From NCBI GenBank assembly GCA_034927815.1, contig JAYFPK010000003.1:1-64000 (forward strand): a stretch of 64,000 nucleotides of DNA. The letters run 5' to 3'. The position numbers and the translations under genes are program-made. The notes under the pieces were generated by a model. That model was not told where the DNA came from, made no database searches, and was given only the letters and a program-made list of their open reading frames with translations. This stretch comes from Limiplasma sp034927815. Its GTDB lineage: Bacteria; Bacillota; Clostridia; Christensenellales; Aristaeellaceae. Shown here in pieces: positions 47,689 through 55,015 of this stretch; position 1 is the first letter of the stretch, and the number at the start of each line of letters is the position of its first letter.

Positions 47689-47692
47689 CGAA
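47666..47692 (+). repeat. attL: tRNA-Pro 3' end (27 bp)
   Basis: Starts TTCAAATCCTGTCACCTCGA and ends CCACGAA. Identical over 27 bp to 61059-61085. It covers the T-arm, acceptor stem and CCA, the usual crossover region of tyrosine integrases. Confidence 0.93.
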
Positions 47693-47694
47693 GA

Positions 47695-47728
47695 AAGCCT
47701 TGTAATACGGCTATTACAGGGCTTTTTC
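47695..47728 (+). terminator. Terminator after tRNA-Pro
   Basis: GCCTTGTAATA pairs with TATTACAGGGC (one G-U) around CGGC and is followed by TTTTTC. It lies inside the element and replaces the original tRNA terminator, which is now at 61089-61121. Confidence 0.8.
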
Positions 47729-47745
47729 TTTGTTCATTTTTAGGC

Positions 47746-47770
47746 TAATACTACAGTTTTGCCTACAGTT
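47746..47770 (+). repeat. Left copy of 25-bp sub-terminal direct repeat
   Basis: Starts TAATACTACAGTTTTGCCTA and ends CAGTT; contains two CTACAGTT units 11 bp apart. Identical to 60919-60943. Lies 54 bp inside attL; candidate integrase arm-type sites. Confidence 0.85.
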
Positions 47771-47793
47771 GGTAGCGAAACGGCATCGAAACA

Positions 47794-48999
47794 TCAGGCG
47801 TTTTTGTTCCACTTAGACCGTATAAAGGCATCCATCCTTTCCGCCGTTTCCCGCTCTAACTGCTCCGACTTGTGGCCGTAAGTGTCCATGGTGGTGCTGA
47901 TTTGTGAGTGTCCCAACATCAGTTGTATTTCCTTCATACTGGCCCCATTTTCACGGGCATATAGGCCGCAGGAATGCCGCAGATCATGAAAGCGCACAGC
48001 ATCAAGGCCAAGACTCCTGACAATCTTCTTGAATGGCGTGTAGATGGTATTGGGCGTGAGGTGCCGCCCATCCTCATGGGTGAATACCAGGTTCATGGGA
48101 TTGCTGTAGTCACTGCCAAGGGCTAGCTTCCATTCGGCTTGTACGGTTTTCACATGGCGCAGCATATCCATCACCACGGGCGCAGGTGGGAAGGTGCGGC
48201 GGCTCTTATCATCATTCTTAAGGCTTACAAGGCGGTATTCCCCGCCCTTCACACGCTCCCGCTGCAGTTGCTGCTTAACGGTGATCGTACCTGTTTTGAG
48301 GTTTACGCAATCCCAGGACAGGCCTAGAATTTCACCCTGCCGTAAGCCGCTGAACATGTCCACAAAGTATAGGGCTTCGTATTTGTGCCCCTTGATGGCC
48401 GATAGGAACCGCTCTACATCCTCATTCTGGATGGCCTGCATTTCCTTCTTCTCCACCCGTGGCAATGTAATGCCGATCAGCGGACTACGTTGGAGATAGC
48501 CAAGCAGCACGGCCTTTTCCATCATGGAGTGAAGTAGACCATTGATATTCTTAATTGTCTTGGCCGATACGCCACCCTTCGCGCTGTCCTTTTGCAGCTT
48601 ATTATAAGCCCCCTTGATGAGGGACGGGTTCATTTCAAACAGCCGATACTTGCCAAAGCACGGCTTGATATAGCGGTTGATGGTACCCTCGTATTCCCTG
48701 CGGGTGCTGTCTTTGATACTGTCCATAAACTCATTCTGGTACTTCTCAATCCATACGTTCATGGTCATGTAGGACGGTTTTTGGTATGTGTTTTCAGACA
48801 TGGCAGTGATTCGTTTGCTCATAGCTAGGCGGACATCTTCCTCTGTGTCACCGTCAACGCTGGTACGGTATGGAGGCTTGCCTGTGATCGGGTTAGCGGG
48901 CATCATGAAGTAGATACGCACCTTCCCGTTGGGTAAGTCCTTTACGCTCCCGGCTCCGTTGCGGGCGCGCTTCATATCCGCTGCCTTTTTCTTTGCCAT
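47794..48999 (-). CDS. int: Tyrosine recombinase integrase
   Basis: A 401-residue phage/ICE-type integrase. N-terminal AP2-like arm-binding domain (GKVRIYFMMPANPITGKPPY), SAM-like core-binding domain (residues 75-170), catalytic domain 190-400 with all key residues: Arg in SGLRQGEILGL, His-x-x-Arg in RFHDLRHSCG, His in LGHSQISTTM and the nucleophile in DTYGH. Its 3' end faces tRNA-Pro 105 bp away, the standard arrangement. AAGGAGG precedes the ATG. It appears fully functional. Confidence 0.95.
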   Translation of the reverse strand: MAKKKAADMKRARNGAGSVKDLPNGKVRIYFMMPANPITGKPPYRTSVDGDTEEDVRLAMSKRITAMSENTYQKPSYMTMNVWIEKYQNEFMDSIKDSTRREYEGTINRYIKPCFGKYRLFEMNPSLIKGAYNKLQKDSAKGGVSAKTIKNINGLLHSMMEKAVLLGYLQRSPLIGITLPRVEKKEMQAIQNEDVERFLSAIKGHKYEALYFVDMFSGLRQGEILGLSWDCVNLKTGTITVKQQLQRERVKGGEYRLVSLKNDDKSRRTFPPAPVVMDMLRHVKTVQAEWKLALGSDYSNPMNLVFTHEDGRHLTPNTIYTPFKKIVRSLGLDAVRFHDLRHSCGLYARENGASMKEIQLMLGHSQISTTMDTYGHKSEQLERETAERMDAFIRSKWNKNA

Positions 49000-49070
49000 G
49001 GCGATGCCTCCTTATGGAACAAATGGAACGAATAAACCATGATCACAACCCATTGAAAAACCTAGGTTTA

Positions 49071-49128
49071 GAACGAATAGTACGAATAGTACGGTCATAT
49101 GGACTGTGCCTATTGTTCTACTATTCGT
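49071..49128. repeat. GAATAGTAC iterated and inverted repeats (left cluster)
   Basis: GAACGAATAGTACGAATAGT (49071-49090) is a tandem of ACGAATAGT units; its inverse TACTATTCGT (49119-49128) pairs exactly with 49082-49091. Related units recur in inverted orientation at 60648-60745 near the other end. Between int and the repressor gene; could act as convergent terminator-like hairpin or as recombinase sites. Confidence 0.7.
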
Positions 49129-49129
49129 C

Positions 49130-49606
49130 TTATTCTTCACGCTCTTCTTGCGCCGCAAGCATTTTTTGGACTTCATTGTAGTGGAGATAAAGAGCGTACT
49201 TCTCTAATTCACTGGTAACAGCTGTTGCATAGGCTTGATGGTTATGCCGATTGAAAGAAGTTTCGTGGCCATCTCGATCTGTTATGACCCAAAGGTCACC
49301 TTCGTGGCGATACGTGAAGCCATAGGCGCGGTATAGTGCCCATGTTGCTGAGAATATCTTTGCGTCTTCCTGAAGATCATCCTCATGGTTTTCTGATCTT
49401 GGAATTGAAAATTGTTTTCCGATCAAAAGGAACTGCACGTCCACCTCAAGTGCCTTTGCGATTACGGGCAATTGGTCAGGCTTAGGCGTTCTATGTCCAG
49501 TTTCGTAGCTGTCATACGTGGAATATGGGATCCCTAGGTTCCTAGCCAGTTCTGCTTTGGTCATGTTTGCATTTTCTCGCGCTTTGCGTAAATTGTCTTT
49601 CAACAT
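49130..49606 (-). CDS. XRE-family repressor
   Basis: A 158-residue phage-type regulator. HTH_XRE at residues 4-60 (LRKARENANMTKAELARNLG, then IPYSTYDSYETGHRTP), followed by a C-terminal domain without the Ser-Lys protease dyad of CI/LexA repressors, so induction is not by simple RecA-mediated self-cleavage. ATG 49606 has AGGTG six bases upstream; a GTG at 49615 overlaps that site. It is transcribed away from the replication module, with ACGCG-type operators between, and should maintain the integrated state. Confidence 0.88.
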   Translation of the reverse strand: MLKDNLRKARENANMTKAELARNLGIPYSTYDSYETGHRTPKPDQLPVIAKALEVDVQFLLIGKQFSIPRSENHEDDLQEDAKIFSATWALYRAYGFTYRHEGDLWVITDRDGHETSFNRHNHQAYATAVTSELEKYALYLHYNEVQKMLAAQEEREE

Positions 49607-49893
49607 CTCAATCACCTCACACTTATCTTACAGCATGAAATGAACGCTTGCAATAGGAAATTACGCGAATCGCGGAAAATTTTTGCTGCCCTATTGCAAT
49701 TAATGCGAAACGCGTTATAATAAAAATGTGATCACGCGTAACGCGTAAACGCATCTTGATAATTCCATAGCCCCAGCCGCACGATATCGCCGAAGCAATA
49801 ATACCCTTTGGAGTGTCACCCCTTAAAAAAGACGCGGATGGGGCACAGAAACGTAGTACATTCTCGCAAACGATTATACGAGGAGATGAGTAC
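49607..49893. promoter_or_regulatory. Divergent switch region with repressor operators
   Basis: Minus promoter: TTGCAA (49646-49651 complement), 17-bp spacer, TAAGAT, for the repressor. Plus promoter: TTGCAA (49694-49699), 16-bp spacer, TATAAT (49716-49721). Operator-like dyads: CGCGAATCGCG (49664-49674), TGCGAAACGCG (49704-49714, inside the plus promoter) and ACGCGTAACGCG (49734-49745). Likely a two-way repressor switch. The 130 bp before the first plus gene is otherwise blank. Confidence 0.7.
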
Positions 49894-50076
49894 ATGGAAA
49901 AACTAAACTACACGGCAAAGGAAGCCTGCGAGGCGGCAAGCGTGAGCATTCCGACCCTTCGCAGGTGGACAAGAACGCCGGGCTTTCCGGTCCTAAGGGC
50001 CGGCAAAAAGATTCTCATTCCCATTGAACCTTTTAGGCGCTGGCTGGAAAAGCAAGCAGGCGGTGAGGCCAATTGA
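49894..50076 (+). CDS. Excisionase/AlpA-like helix-turn-helix protein
   Basis: A 60-residue DNA-binding protein of the MerR/AlpA/excisionase type: NYTAKEACEAASVSIPTLRR, then TPGFPVLRAGKKILIPIEPF, the winged-helix wing, and RRWLEKQA. Could be the excisionase or an early activator. GAGGAG precedes ATG 49894. First gene of the rightward operon under the repressor-controlled promoter; its stop overlaps the next start (TTGA). Confidence 0.85.
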   Translation: MEKLNYTAKEACEAASVSIPTLRRWTRTPGFPVLRAGKKILIPIEPFRRWLEKQAGGEAN

Positions 50077-51956
50077 ATCATCGGGAATGGGTAGCCCTGC
50101 TCAATGGAAAGCAAGAGCATGACGGGCAGTACAAAGCCCGGTGTCCTGCTCATGACGATCAAACCGCAAGCTTGCGAATCAGCACAGCCGAACCAGGCAA
50201 GACCCTGCTGCATTGCCATGCGGGGTGTGATGTAAAGGCCATTGTGGCGGCAGTCGGAAAGACTATGTCGGACTTGTTCGCCGATTCACCAGAAAAGACC
50301 CCACGGGTATTGACTACGCAGCCCGTAGCGGTCTACCCCTATACAGATACCACGGGCAAGGTGAAGCTGGAAAAGCGGCGTTTTCCTCCAAAGGAATTTC
50401 GATGGTTTCACCTGAATGAAACCGGGAATTGGGTGGTTGGGCGGGCAGGGGCAACCCCGGCACTATACAACGCTGCCGTCGCAGCAGATAAAAAGACCGT
50501 CTTATGGGTGGAGGGTGAAAAAGACGTTGAAACCCTCAAGGCCCATGGAATTGCGGCGGTGTGTGCACAGGACGGGGCAAAAAGTAAGATTAAGCCAGAG
50601 CAGCTAGAGCCATTGCGGGGAAAGTGGGTGGTCATCCTTCCGGACAACGACAAGCCCGGGAAGGAACACGCCCAGGCCGTAGCCTCAACGCTACAAGGAG
50701 TAGCCGCCGGGGTGAAAGTGCTTGACCTGACCAAGATTGACCCGGCCCTTCCTGAAAAGGGCGATATCACCGACCTGTACGCGAAAATGGACGTGACCGC
50801 GAAGCTGGGAAAGTTGGCAAAGGAAACGCCCGACTGGAAGCCGGAAGACACGCAGGAACCGCCACAGATTGTGTTCTATGACACGGTGGAGTACAAAGAG
50901 CCGGAATTCCTCATTAAGCCTTACATTCCACAGGGCAAGGTTACAATCCTGCAAGCAGATAGCGGTGTTGGAAAGACTGCCCTTGCCTGCAAAATTGCGG
51001 CGTGTGTGTCCACAGGGCAGCCAATGCAGGACACGCCTTGTCCACAAGGCCGGGTGCTGATTCTGTCCGTGGAGGACGACCCGGAAACCCTGCGAGGCAG
51101 GATTGAGGCCAGCGGCGGCGACCTGAAACAATGCGCCTTTCTGGAAAATGCCCACGAGTTGACATTCATCAACCCACAGATTGAACAGGCAATCACGTCC
51201 TATGGTATTTCTCTGGTGATCTTTGACCCCCTTCAGGCGTTCCTGGGCGCCGGGATGGACATGCACCGTGCTAATGAAACCCGCCCCATCATGGCCCAAT
51301 TATCTGCCATGGCAAAGCGCACCAATAGCGCGGTGATTATCATATCCCATATGTCCAAGGGAACGGCCGGGGGCAAGGCCATCTACCGGGCGCTGGGTTC
51401 GGTGGATATCCCGGCGGCATCCCGCTCAGTGTTATATGTGGAGCGCAACCCGGACGATGAAGAACAATGCGTAATGGTGCAAACCAAGTCCAGCAATGCA
51501 AAGCCGGGGAAAACGATCCTGTACCGCATTGGTGACCGGGGCGGGGTGCAATGGGAAGGATATTCGAGCCTGACCTATGACGATCTTCAAACCCAGGCAG
51601 AGCGCAGGGAAAAAGGTATTGCCTATGACGAGGAACCCATCGTACAGGTGATATCAGCACTTCACCAAGATAACCCCCAGGGCGTATTTGTATCGTGGGA
51701 ACAACTGGACAATTATGCCAACAAGGTGCTGGGCTACTTCCCATGTCAAAGCGGCAAGGAATGGAATGCGAAACTCAAGGCTTTGCAGCGGGAATTCACA
51801 GAGAAGAGCCGGATTCAATTTGAATTTCGGCTTGGGTACTGCAAGGAACATGTGGAATTTGGCGCAACCGTGGAAGGAACCAGAGCCAGAACGCGTGGCG
51901 TAAGCATTATGCCATACACGCCACAAAAAGAATTTCAAGTTGGATGGAGTAGGTGA
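50073..51956 (+). CDS. Primase-helicase type replication protein (TOPRIM plus RepA-like AAA)
   Basis: A 627-residue replication protein. N-terminal zinc-binding primase-like motif (CPAHDDQTASL with HCHAGC), TOPRIM-like VLWVEGEKDVETLKAHGI and VVILPDNDKPGKEHAQ (residues 145-200), then a RecA/RepA-type ATPase at 290-500 with Walker A QADSGVGKTALA, Walker B LVIFDPLQAFLG and IIISHMSKG. Typical of phages, plasmids and satellites of Firmicutes. It starts at TTG 50073, overlapping the previous stop. Indicates autonomous replication after excision. Confidence 0.88.
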   Translation: MNHREWVALLNGKQEHDGQYKARCPAHDDQTASLRISTAEPGKTLLHCHAGCDVKAIVAAVGKTMSDLFADSPEKTPRVLTTQPVAVYPYTDTTGKVKLEKRRFPPKEFRWFHLNETGNWVVGRAGATPALYNAAVAADKKTVLWVEGEKDVETLKAHGIAAVCAQDGAKSKIKPEQLEPLRGKWVVILPDNDKPGKEHAQAVASTLQGVAAGVKVLDLTKIDPALPEKGDITDLYAKMDVTAKLGKLAKETPDWKPEDTQEPPQIVFYDTVEYKEPEFLIKPYIPQGKVTILQADSGVGKTALACKIAACVSTGQPMQDTPCPQGRVLILSVEDDPETLRGRIEASGGDLKQCAFLENAHELTFINPQIEQAITSYGISLVIFDPLQAFLGAGMDMHRANETRPIMAQLSAMAKRTNSAVIIISHMSKGTAGGKAIYRALGSVDIPAASRSVLYVERNPDDEEQCVMVQTKSSNAKPGKTILYRIGDRGGVQWEGYSSLTYDDLQTQAERREKGIAYDEEPIVQVISALHQDNPQGVFVSWEQLDNYANKVLGYFPCQSGKEWNAKLKALQREFTEKSRIQFEFRLGYCKEHVEFGATVEGTRARTRGVSIMPYTPQKEFQVGWSR

Positions 51957-51960
51957 GCAT

Positions 51961-52413
51961 ATGACCACATGGCAAGCCATGCACCGGTTGGAGGAACTGG
52001 GCTATTCTTTCGAGCTGACGGAAGCGGGGAAGGTTCGTGCCGTGCTGATGGGCACAAAGCCCCCGGAAGCCTCCGCCCTGCTGGATATCGCCCGGGCGGA
52101 TTATGTGCGGCAGCGGGTGGGCGGGGCTGCTGTATGCGCTGTGGAGCGGCCCTATTCCCTACGGGATGCGCTGGCTATCGGACGGGCCCTCAAGGCTGGT
52201 GTGGGGCAACTGATGGGCAAGGTCCACTATGACGGGCAGGCCATCCGTGTGACCTGGACAGGCCCCGATCTGGCCTCCTGGGTGGCATTGGCGCAGAGCG
52301 AGGCACGGGCGGAAATGCGCCGGATGGATGAAAGCGAGTTTTGGAACGTGGAACCGGAAGAATACGAACAGATGTGCATTAGATACGGACTGTTGGCGGA
52401 GGTGGCGGGATGA
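51961..52413 (+). CDS. Conserved phage-type hypothetical protein
   Basis: A 150-residue protein without a recognised domain. Starts MTTWQAMHRLEELGYSFELT; middle hydrophobic-charged segments (LLDIARADYVRQRVGG) and C-terminal Glu-rich helix. It sits 4 bp after the replication protein and overlaps the next gene by ATGA, so it belongs to the replication operon and may be an accessory factor. Confidence 0.7.
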   Translation: MTTWQAMHRLEELGYSFELTEAGKVRAVLMGTKPPEASALLDIARADYVRQRVGGAAVCAVERPYSLRDALAIGRALKAGVGQLMGKVHYDGQAIRVTWTGPDLASWVALAQSEARAEMRRMDESEFWNVEPEEYEQMCIRYGLLAEVAG

Positions 52414-52631
52414 AAATCAGCGAAGCCGCGTTCATCAGCGGCATTGGCTACAACACCCTCCGTCGCCATGTGGTCCTTGGCTGGCTGGAGATTGAAGGGG
52501 GACAAATTGACGGCAGCAACCTATACCATTACTGCGTGTGGCAATGGAAGCGCGGTCGGGTGACCATGTACCCACCAGATACCGTCTATAAGCGCCTGGT
52601 GGACTTGAGGGGGATTTTCTATGAATTCTAA
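52410..52631 (+). CDS. Small putative HTH protein
   Basis: A 73-residue protein with a plausible N-terminal helix-turn-helix (ISEAAFISGIGYNTLRRHVV) similar to excisionase-like folds, followed by an aromatic-rich tail (YHYCVWQWKRGR). Start overlaps the previous stop (ATGA) and its end overlaps the nuclease start by 11 bp. Function not established. Confidence 0.65.
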   Translation: MKISEAAFISGIGYNTLRRHVVLGWLEIEGGQIDGSNLYHYCVWQWKRGRVTMYPPDTVYKRLVDLRGIFYEF

Positions 52632-52998
52632 GAAAAAAGGCAGCGCCGGGGAGCGGGAGCTTTGCACCCTTCTTCAGGAGGCTGGATTGACGGAAGCCCA
52701 AAGGAACGATCAAAGATATGTTGGGGGCAAAGAGAACCCGGACGTTACTTTACAAGGCTACCATGTGGAGTGTAAGCGGGCCGAACGGTTCAACGCCTAT
52801 GAAGCCATGGCCCAGGCAGAGAGGGACGCTAACGGGCATTCTGTGCCCATTGTGGCCCATCGGCGGAACAAGCGCCCCTGGCTGGTAATTATGAAGCTGG
52901 ATGACTGGATTAGGCTTGAACGAAAGGCGCGGACAGTCTTTGGAGCGCCAACAAATGCCGTACCATGCGGACGATTGCCGCCGGAAGGGGGGTTCTAA
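52621..52998 (+). CDS. PDDEXK-type nuclease, Holliday junction resolvase-like
   Basis: A 125-residue basic protein. KKKGSAGERELCTLLQEAG supplies the early Glu, GGKENPDVTLQGYHVECKRA gives the Asp and ExK of a PDDEXK active site, as in archaeal Hjc-type resolvases and phage VRR-like nucleases. It probably resolves recombination or replication intermediates. Translationally overlapped with the gene before. Confidence 0.78.
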   Translation: MNSKKKGSAGERELCTLLQEAGLTEAQRNDQRYVGGKENPDVTLQGYHVECKRAERFNAYEAMAQAERDANGHSVPIVAHRRNKRPWLVIMKLDDWIRLERKARTVFGAPTNAVPCGRLPPEGGF

Positions 52999-53036
52999 GC
53001 ATGACAAAGGATGTCAAAAAAAAGGAGGTTTTCACT

Positions 53037-53375
53037 ATGGAACAAATCAGCAAGTTACAAAGGTTTATCAAAGGAATGGGGCTGGATCACAAGCAAGAAC
53101 GCGCCATCTTTGCAGAAATTGAAAGGCTGAAACAGCCGATACGACATGTCGAATGGGGGCCCACCAGGCCGGATGGCTCTGCCACTGGCATCATCACGGA
53201 GGAACCTTCAAAGCGGGACAAGTTTCAGGATACCATGGCGGAGAACGACAGCGCAATGCAAGCGGGTTTTGATCTGATGGACTTCATTGAGGGATTGAAT
53301 CTGCCCGCCGAGAGCCATAACGAGCTTGTGGGACTGATTGACCGCTACCGTGGCGAATGCGAGGAAGGCAGGTGA
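53037..53375 (+). CDS. Hypothetical phage-type protein
   Basis: A 112-residue acidic protein (MEQISKLQRFIKGMGLDHKQ, later FDLMDFIEGLNLPAESHNEL) of mainly helical character; no known domain. An excellent AAAGGAGG lies eight bases before ATG 53037, which I prefer over ATG 53001. Confidence 0.65.
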   Translation: MEQISKLQRFIKGMGLDHKQERAIFAEIERLKQPIRHVEWGPTRPDGSATGIITEEPSKRDKFQDTMAENDSAMQAGFDLMDFIEGLNLPAESHNELVGLIDRYRGECEEGR

Positions 53376-53382
53376 AGTGACG

Positions 53383-54237
53383 ATGACCCATTATGAAAGA
53401 ATCCGGGATTTATCCTCTTATGGCACTGACAAATGGCTGTATGCGGCTATCCGGGCAGCCACCAAGGAAGCCCCAGGTCATACGCAAATGGCTCTGAACG
53501 CATTGCGCAAGCGTACCCCACGGGATGTATTGCGCATGTTCCCGCCTACAAAGGAGTATGACGGGGAGCGCTGGGGAATGAAGGACTATTTCTACACCAT
53601 GGAAAAAGCGCGGGCCTTTGGTCTGGACAAGCCGCTGGGCAAGCATGTGGAGGCGTTCTTGTGGGATTACATGGAGCCACACTTAAACATGTTTCTGGTT
53701 GGTTGTGAGCTTCGACACATTGGAAAGCCGTGCTGGCGGGCTATGTCCGTGTTGGACGAGTACAGGGCCCCCCCGCTCTTATCTGTTACGAGCCTATGCG
53801 ACAAAGTAAACAGACCGGAAAGCTTTGTGCCCGTCTACAACCTGATTTTCAGGCAGGATGAAGCTATGGACGGCGTTTATATTGGGGATGACTTCAAGCT
53901 GGGTTATAACGCTTTCCAGAAATGCAAGTCGATTCTGGCGCGGTACATCTCTAATGATTGGATAGAGGCGGCAGAGGAAGCCTTCAAAGCTATGGGCGAG
54001 TATCGCGCCATCAGCATAGAGCGGGACTATTCCCTGGCCGTTCTTTCCGCGACAGCGACACGCAGGCTCAAAGCCCACCTGAAAGAAACGAACGAGCCGG
54101 AGCTTATTGAGCGAGTGTGCCACGCTAGAAGGGTTGCAGGGGTGCGGCGCCGGATGCAAAGGCAGTTTCAGTGGTGGAAACGTGACTGGGAGCTTAGGCT
54201 GCTTGTCTACAAAGTTCGCAAAGCATTGGAGCAATAA
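53383..54237 (+). CDS. Hypothetical phage-type protein
   Basis: A 284-residue, helical, charged protein (MTHYERIRDLSSYGTDKWLY to LRLLVYKVRKALEQ). No motif recognised. It starts 8 bp after the previous stop behind AGGTGAAG and is the last gene before a hairpin leading to the sigma-like regulator, so it belongs to the early operon. Confidence 0.65.
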   Translation: MTHYERIRDLSSYGTDKWLYAAIRAATKEAPGHTQMALNALRKRTPRDVLRMFPPTKEYDGERWGMKDYFYTMEKARAFGLDKPLGKHVEAFLWDYMEPHLNMFLVGCELRHIGKPCWRAMSVLDEYRAPPLLSVTSLCDKVNRPESFVPVYNLIFRQDEAMDGVYIGDDFKLGYNAFQKCKSILARYISNDWIEAAEEAFKAMGEYRAISIERDYSLAVLSATATRRLKAHLKETNEPELIERVCHARRVAGVRRRMQRQFQWWKRDWELRLLVYKVRKALEQ

Positions 54238-54244
54238 GAAAAAC

Positions 54245-54294
54245 CCCCGCACTCGCAGGGGCCGCCTAACCCTATTATAAAGGCGGGTGCGGGG
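54245..54294 (+). promoter_or_regulatory. Hairpin covering the ribosome site of the sigma-like gene
   Basis: CCCCGCACTCGC (54245-54256) pairs with GCGGGTGCGGGG (54283-54294) over 12 bp with one U-G. The right arm contains the purine-rich ribosome site, ending two bases before ATG 54297. A TATTATAA sequence lies in the loop (54273-54280). Could control translation, or be an attenuating structure; no T run. Confidence 0.55.
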
Positions 54295-54296
54295 AA

Positions 54297-54977
54297 ATGC
54301 AAGACCACGGCGGATTGATCTATACCATTGCAAAGCGGTATCTGCCCCTGTGCGACCGGGCCACAGATATTGACGATCTGATGCAAGCCGGACACATAGG
54401 CGTAATACGGGCAGAAAAGACCTACAACCCCAGCAAGGGGGCCTTTGGCACCTGGGCCGGGTATTACATCCAAAGCGAACTACAAGCGGCCCTGGGCTTG
54501 CGTGGGGCGCGTATACGGGCACACAGGGAGGCGGTTTCTCTGGATGAACCGCACGGCGAGGAAGGCGGTACCTTGGCGGAAACAATCTCTGATCCCTCCG
54601 CCAACTTCGAGGAAAAGCAGGAGGCGGAGGAATTGCGGGCAGTTGTCCGGGCACGTGTGGAGGCCATGGAGAACGAGCGGCAGCGGGAGATTGTGAAGCG
54701 GTGCGACCTGGACGGGCAGACAGTCGCGGCGGCCAGTAAGGCCCTAGGGCTGACAGTAGGAGGGGCAGGCGACCTGAAAAGGCGGGCGCATGGCACATTG
54801 AGGCTCGATAAGTCATTGAAAGCCTTGGCAGAGGCCCACGACATGGACAGACGGACGAACTGGCACTACCACACCGGGTACAACACTTGGCGGTATACAT
54901 GGCTTTCCAGTACGGAGAGGCTTGCATACTGGCGGATATGGGAACAAAGGCGCGGAAAGCCTGGGGCAGCGTTATAG
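54297..54977 (+). CDS. Sigma-70-like regulator (regions 2 and 4)
   Basis: A 226-residue protein with sigma region 2 (ATDIDDLMQAGHIGVIRAEK, then FGTWAGYYIQSEL) and a degenerate region 4 HTH (GQTVAAASKALGLTVGGAGD). Such phage-borne sigma-like proteins often switch on late genes. Here it sits directly before the only structural gene. The C-terminal 50 residues are an aromatic-rich extra tail (HYHTGYNTWRYTWLSS). Confidence 0.75.
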   Translation: MQDHGGLIYTIAKRYLPLCDRATDIDDLMQAGHIGVIRAEKTYNPSKGAFGTWAGYYIQSELQAALGLRGARIRAHREAVSLDEPHGEEGGTLAETISDPSANFEEKQEAEELRAVVRARVEAMENERQREIVKRCDLDGQTVAAASKALGLTVGGAGDLKRRAHGTLRLDKSLKALAEAHDMDRRTNWHYHTGYNTWRYTWLSSTERLAYWRIWEQRRGKPGAAL

Positions 54978-55015
54978 CCCTGTGAGCGCCGACAAAAAAC
55001 AAAAGGAGAATCAGC

